Positions 63,213-64,000 of a DNA stretch of 64,000 nt are shown here, piece by piece. The notes beneath the pieces were generated by a model. That model searched no databases. It was not told where the DNA came from and saw nothing but the letters and a program-made list of their open reading frames with translations. Numbering within the stretch: the stretch's first letter is position 1; every line of letters starts with the position of its first letter. Location of the stretch: NCBI GenBank assembly GCA_007844125.1, contig CM017556.1, positions 81,274,409-81,338,408 on the forward strand. The letters run 5' to 3'. The position numbers and the translations under genes are program-made. The stretch is from Sinonovacula constricta (lineage: Eukaryota; Mollusca; Bivalvia; Cardiida; Solecurtidae).

Positions 63213-64000
63213 GTAGAATTGTCATCAAAATAGATAAATAAGAAATAAATTGAAAGGGTATTCACGCATAGCTTGTTTTTATCAACCGTTCCTAAGCCCA
63301 AGTTTTGGCTTGAACTTAAGTCAGCACTTTAAAACCAACCAAGTTAAGTATTCTTATGTTGTTTGAATGTAATTACCACATCACAGTAGATAAATTAAAA
63401 TGTATGTATTATTTCAGACACATTGCTTTAAATACTTAAAAAATTTTGGGTCTGAAATCAATGACTTGATTTATTATTACTTAAGATTGGTTATTAAATG
63501 CTGGCCTTTAACTAAGCAAGTTCTCAAATGGAATTTACAATGTTAAAGCATTACATACTATTAATAAAAACTATTTGCAGTTGATATTGAAAACAAAACA
63601 AAGAAAGTTGAATGCTTAATTTTTTCTTTTCATTCTTGGAGTCGGTCTCTTCCTGGATATTACCTAAAATATGTGAAACTGCTGCTGTTTATAATTGTTT
63701 TGTGCAAATAACATTGTTTCATTTGTGTTAGTATGGCATGAAAATATGTTAATGTTTTATATTTAAAGCAAAGACATACAAAATACCTTCTTTTTTAATG
63801 ACTAACAACCCTGTTGTTCTTTATCATTTCATCTGTTAGAAAATGCGTCAATAAAAATAACTTCACTAAAAATGTTGCTTTTCAGGAACAGCACTCTAAA
63901 TATGTGGTATCATTGTCTTTGTATGCTTTACTTTAAATATTTTGTATACATAGACAAGTATGATTTAATTGATTTTTGTTTTGCTGCAATTACTTTTTCT
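63213..64000 (+). other. cep290: Start of intron 52
   Basis: AT-rich, no further exon recognised. A CTTTTCAG at 63877-63884 looks like an acceptor, but the following frame is not CEP290-like. A fragment of repeat F lies at about 63265-63345. Confidence 0.6.

Noticed and set aside
63885..63964. Possible exon 53 after CTTTTCAG at 63884
   Set aside because: The frame reads NSTLNMWYHCLCMLYFKY..., which is not coiled coil and does not resemble the CEP290 C-terminus.

Overview
This window is eukaryotic: AT-rich DNA with GT-AG introns and many dispersed tRNA-derived SINEs, MITEs and minisatellites. Read in splice-compatible frames, the plus strand encodes one large gene, cep290, the ciliary transition-zone coiled-coil protein. 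I could follow 52 coding exons, from an ATG at 4474 (with an in-frame stop just upstream) to 63212. They encode about 2,397 residues, against about 2,480 in human CEP290, so only the last hundred or so residues lie beyond the right edge. The protein is clearly animal. The SINE types, their tails and the miniature LTR element suggest a lophotrochozoan, probably a bivalve mollusc, but that placement is inference.

Layout: 1-4425 is upstream DNA. It holds a miniature LTR retrotransposon (TRIM, 343-783) with a tRNA-Leu primer-binding site, a decayed minus-strand LINE end, a large AAAT-type microsatellite, and a CpG-containing stretch (about 2470-3120) where the promoter or an untranslated first exon may lie. 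From 4426 rightward is cep290, whose introns run from about 0.3 to 5.4 kb. The largest introns are intron 32 (33595-38947), which carries an intact tRNA-Thr(CGT) gene on the same strand next to a CpG-dense island, and intron 43 (50299-55209), which carries a 2.2-kb 38-bp minisatellite and a 32-bp pyrimidine-rich array.

The introns record much repeat activity. One tRNA-derived SINE family (family A, about 12 copies) has two GGTGT boxes spaced exactly 38 bp apart, and that interval is the unit of the 2.2-kb minisatellite. A second SINE family (C) has a different tRNA-like head and at least a dozen copies in both orientations. A TIR-bearing MITE family (B, four copies) is present, one copy interrupted by a SINE whose empty site is seen in another copy. 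There is also a 551-bp element with perfect 13-bp inverted ends, and a Tc1-like MITE. Several minisatellites abut splice acceptors, and intron 22 carries three decayed copies of the start of exon 23.

No second protein-coding gene, prokaryotic system or CRISPR array is supported. The long open frames outside the exons come from tandem repeats or spliced-intron read-through. All statements rest on reading the sequence by eye and on remembered family knowledge; no alignment or database search was run.
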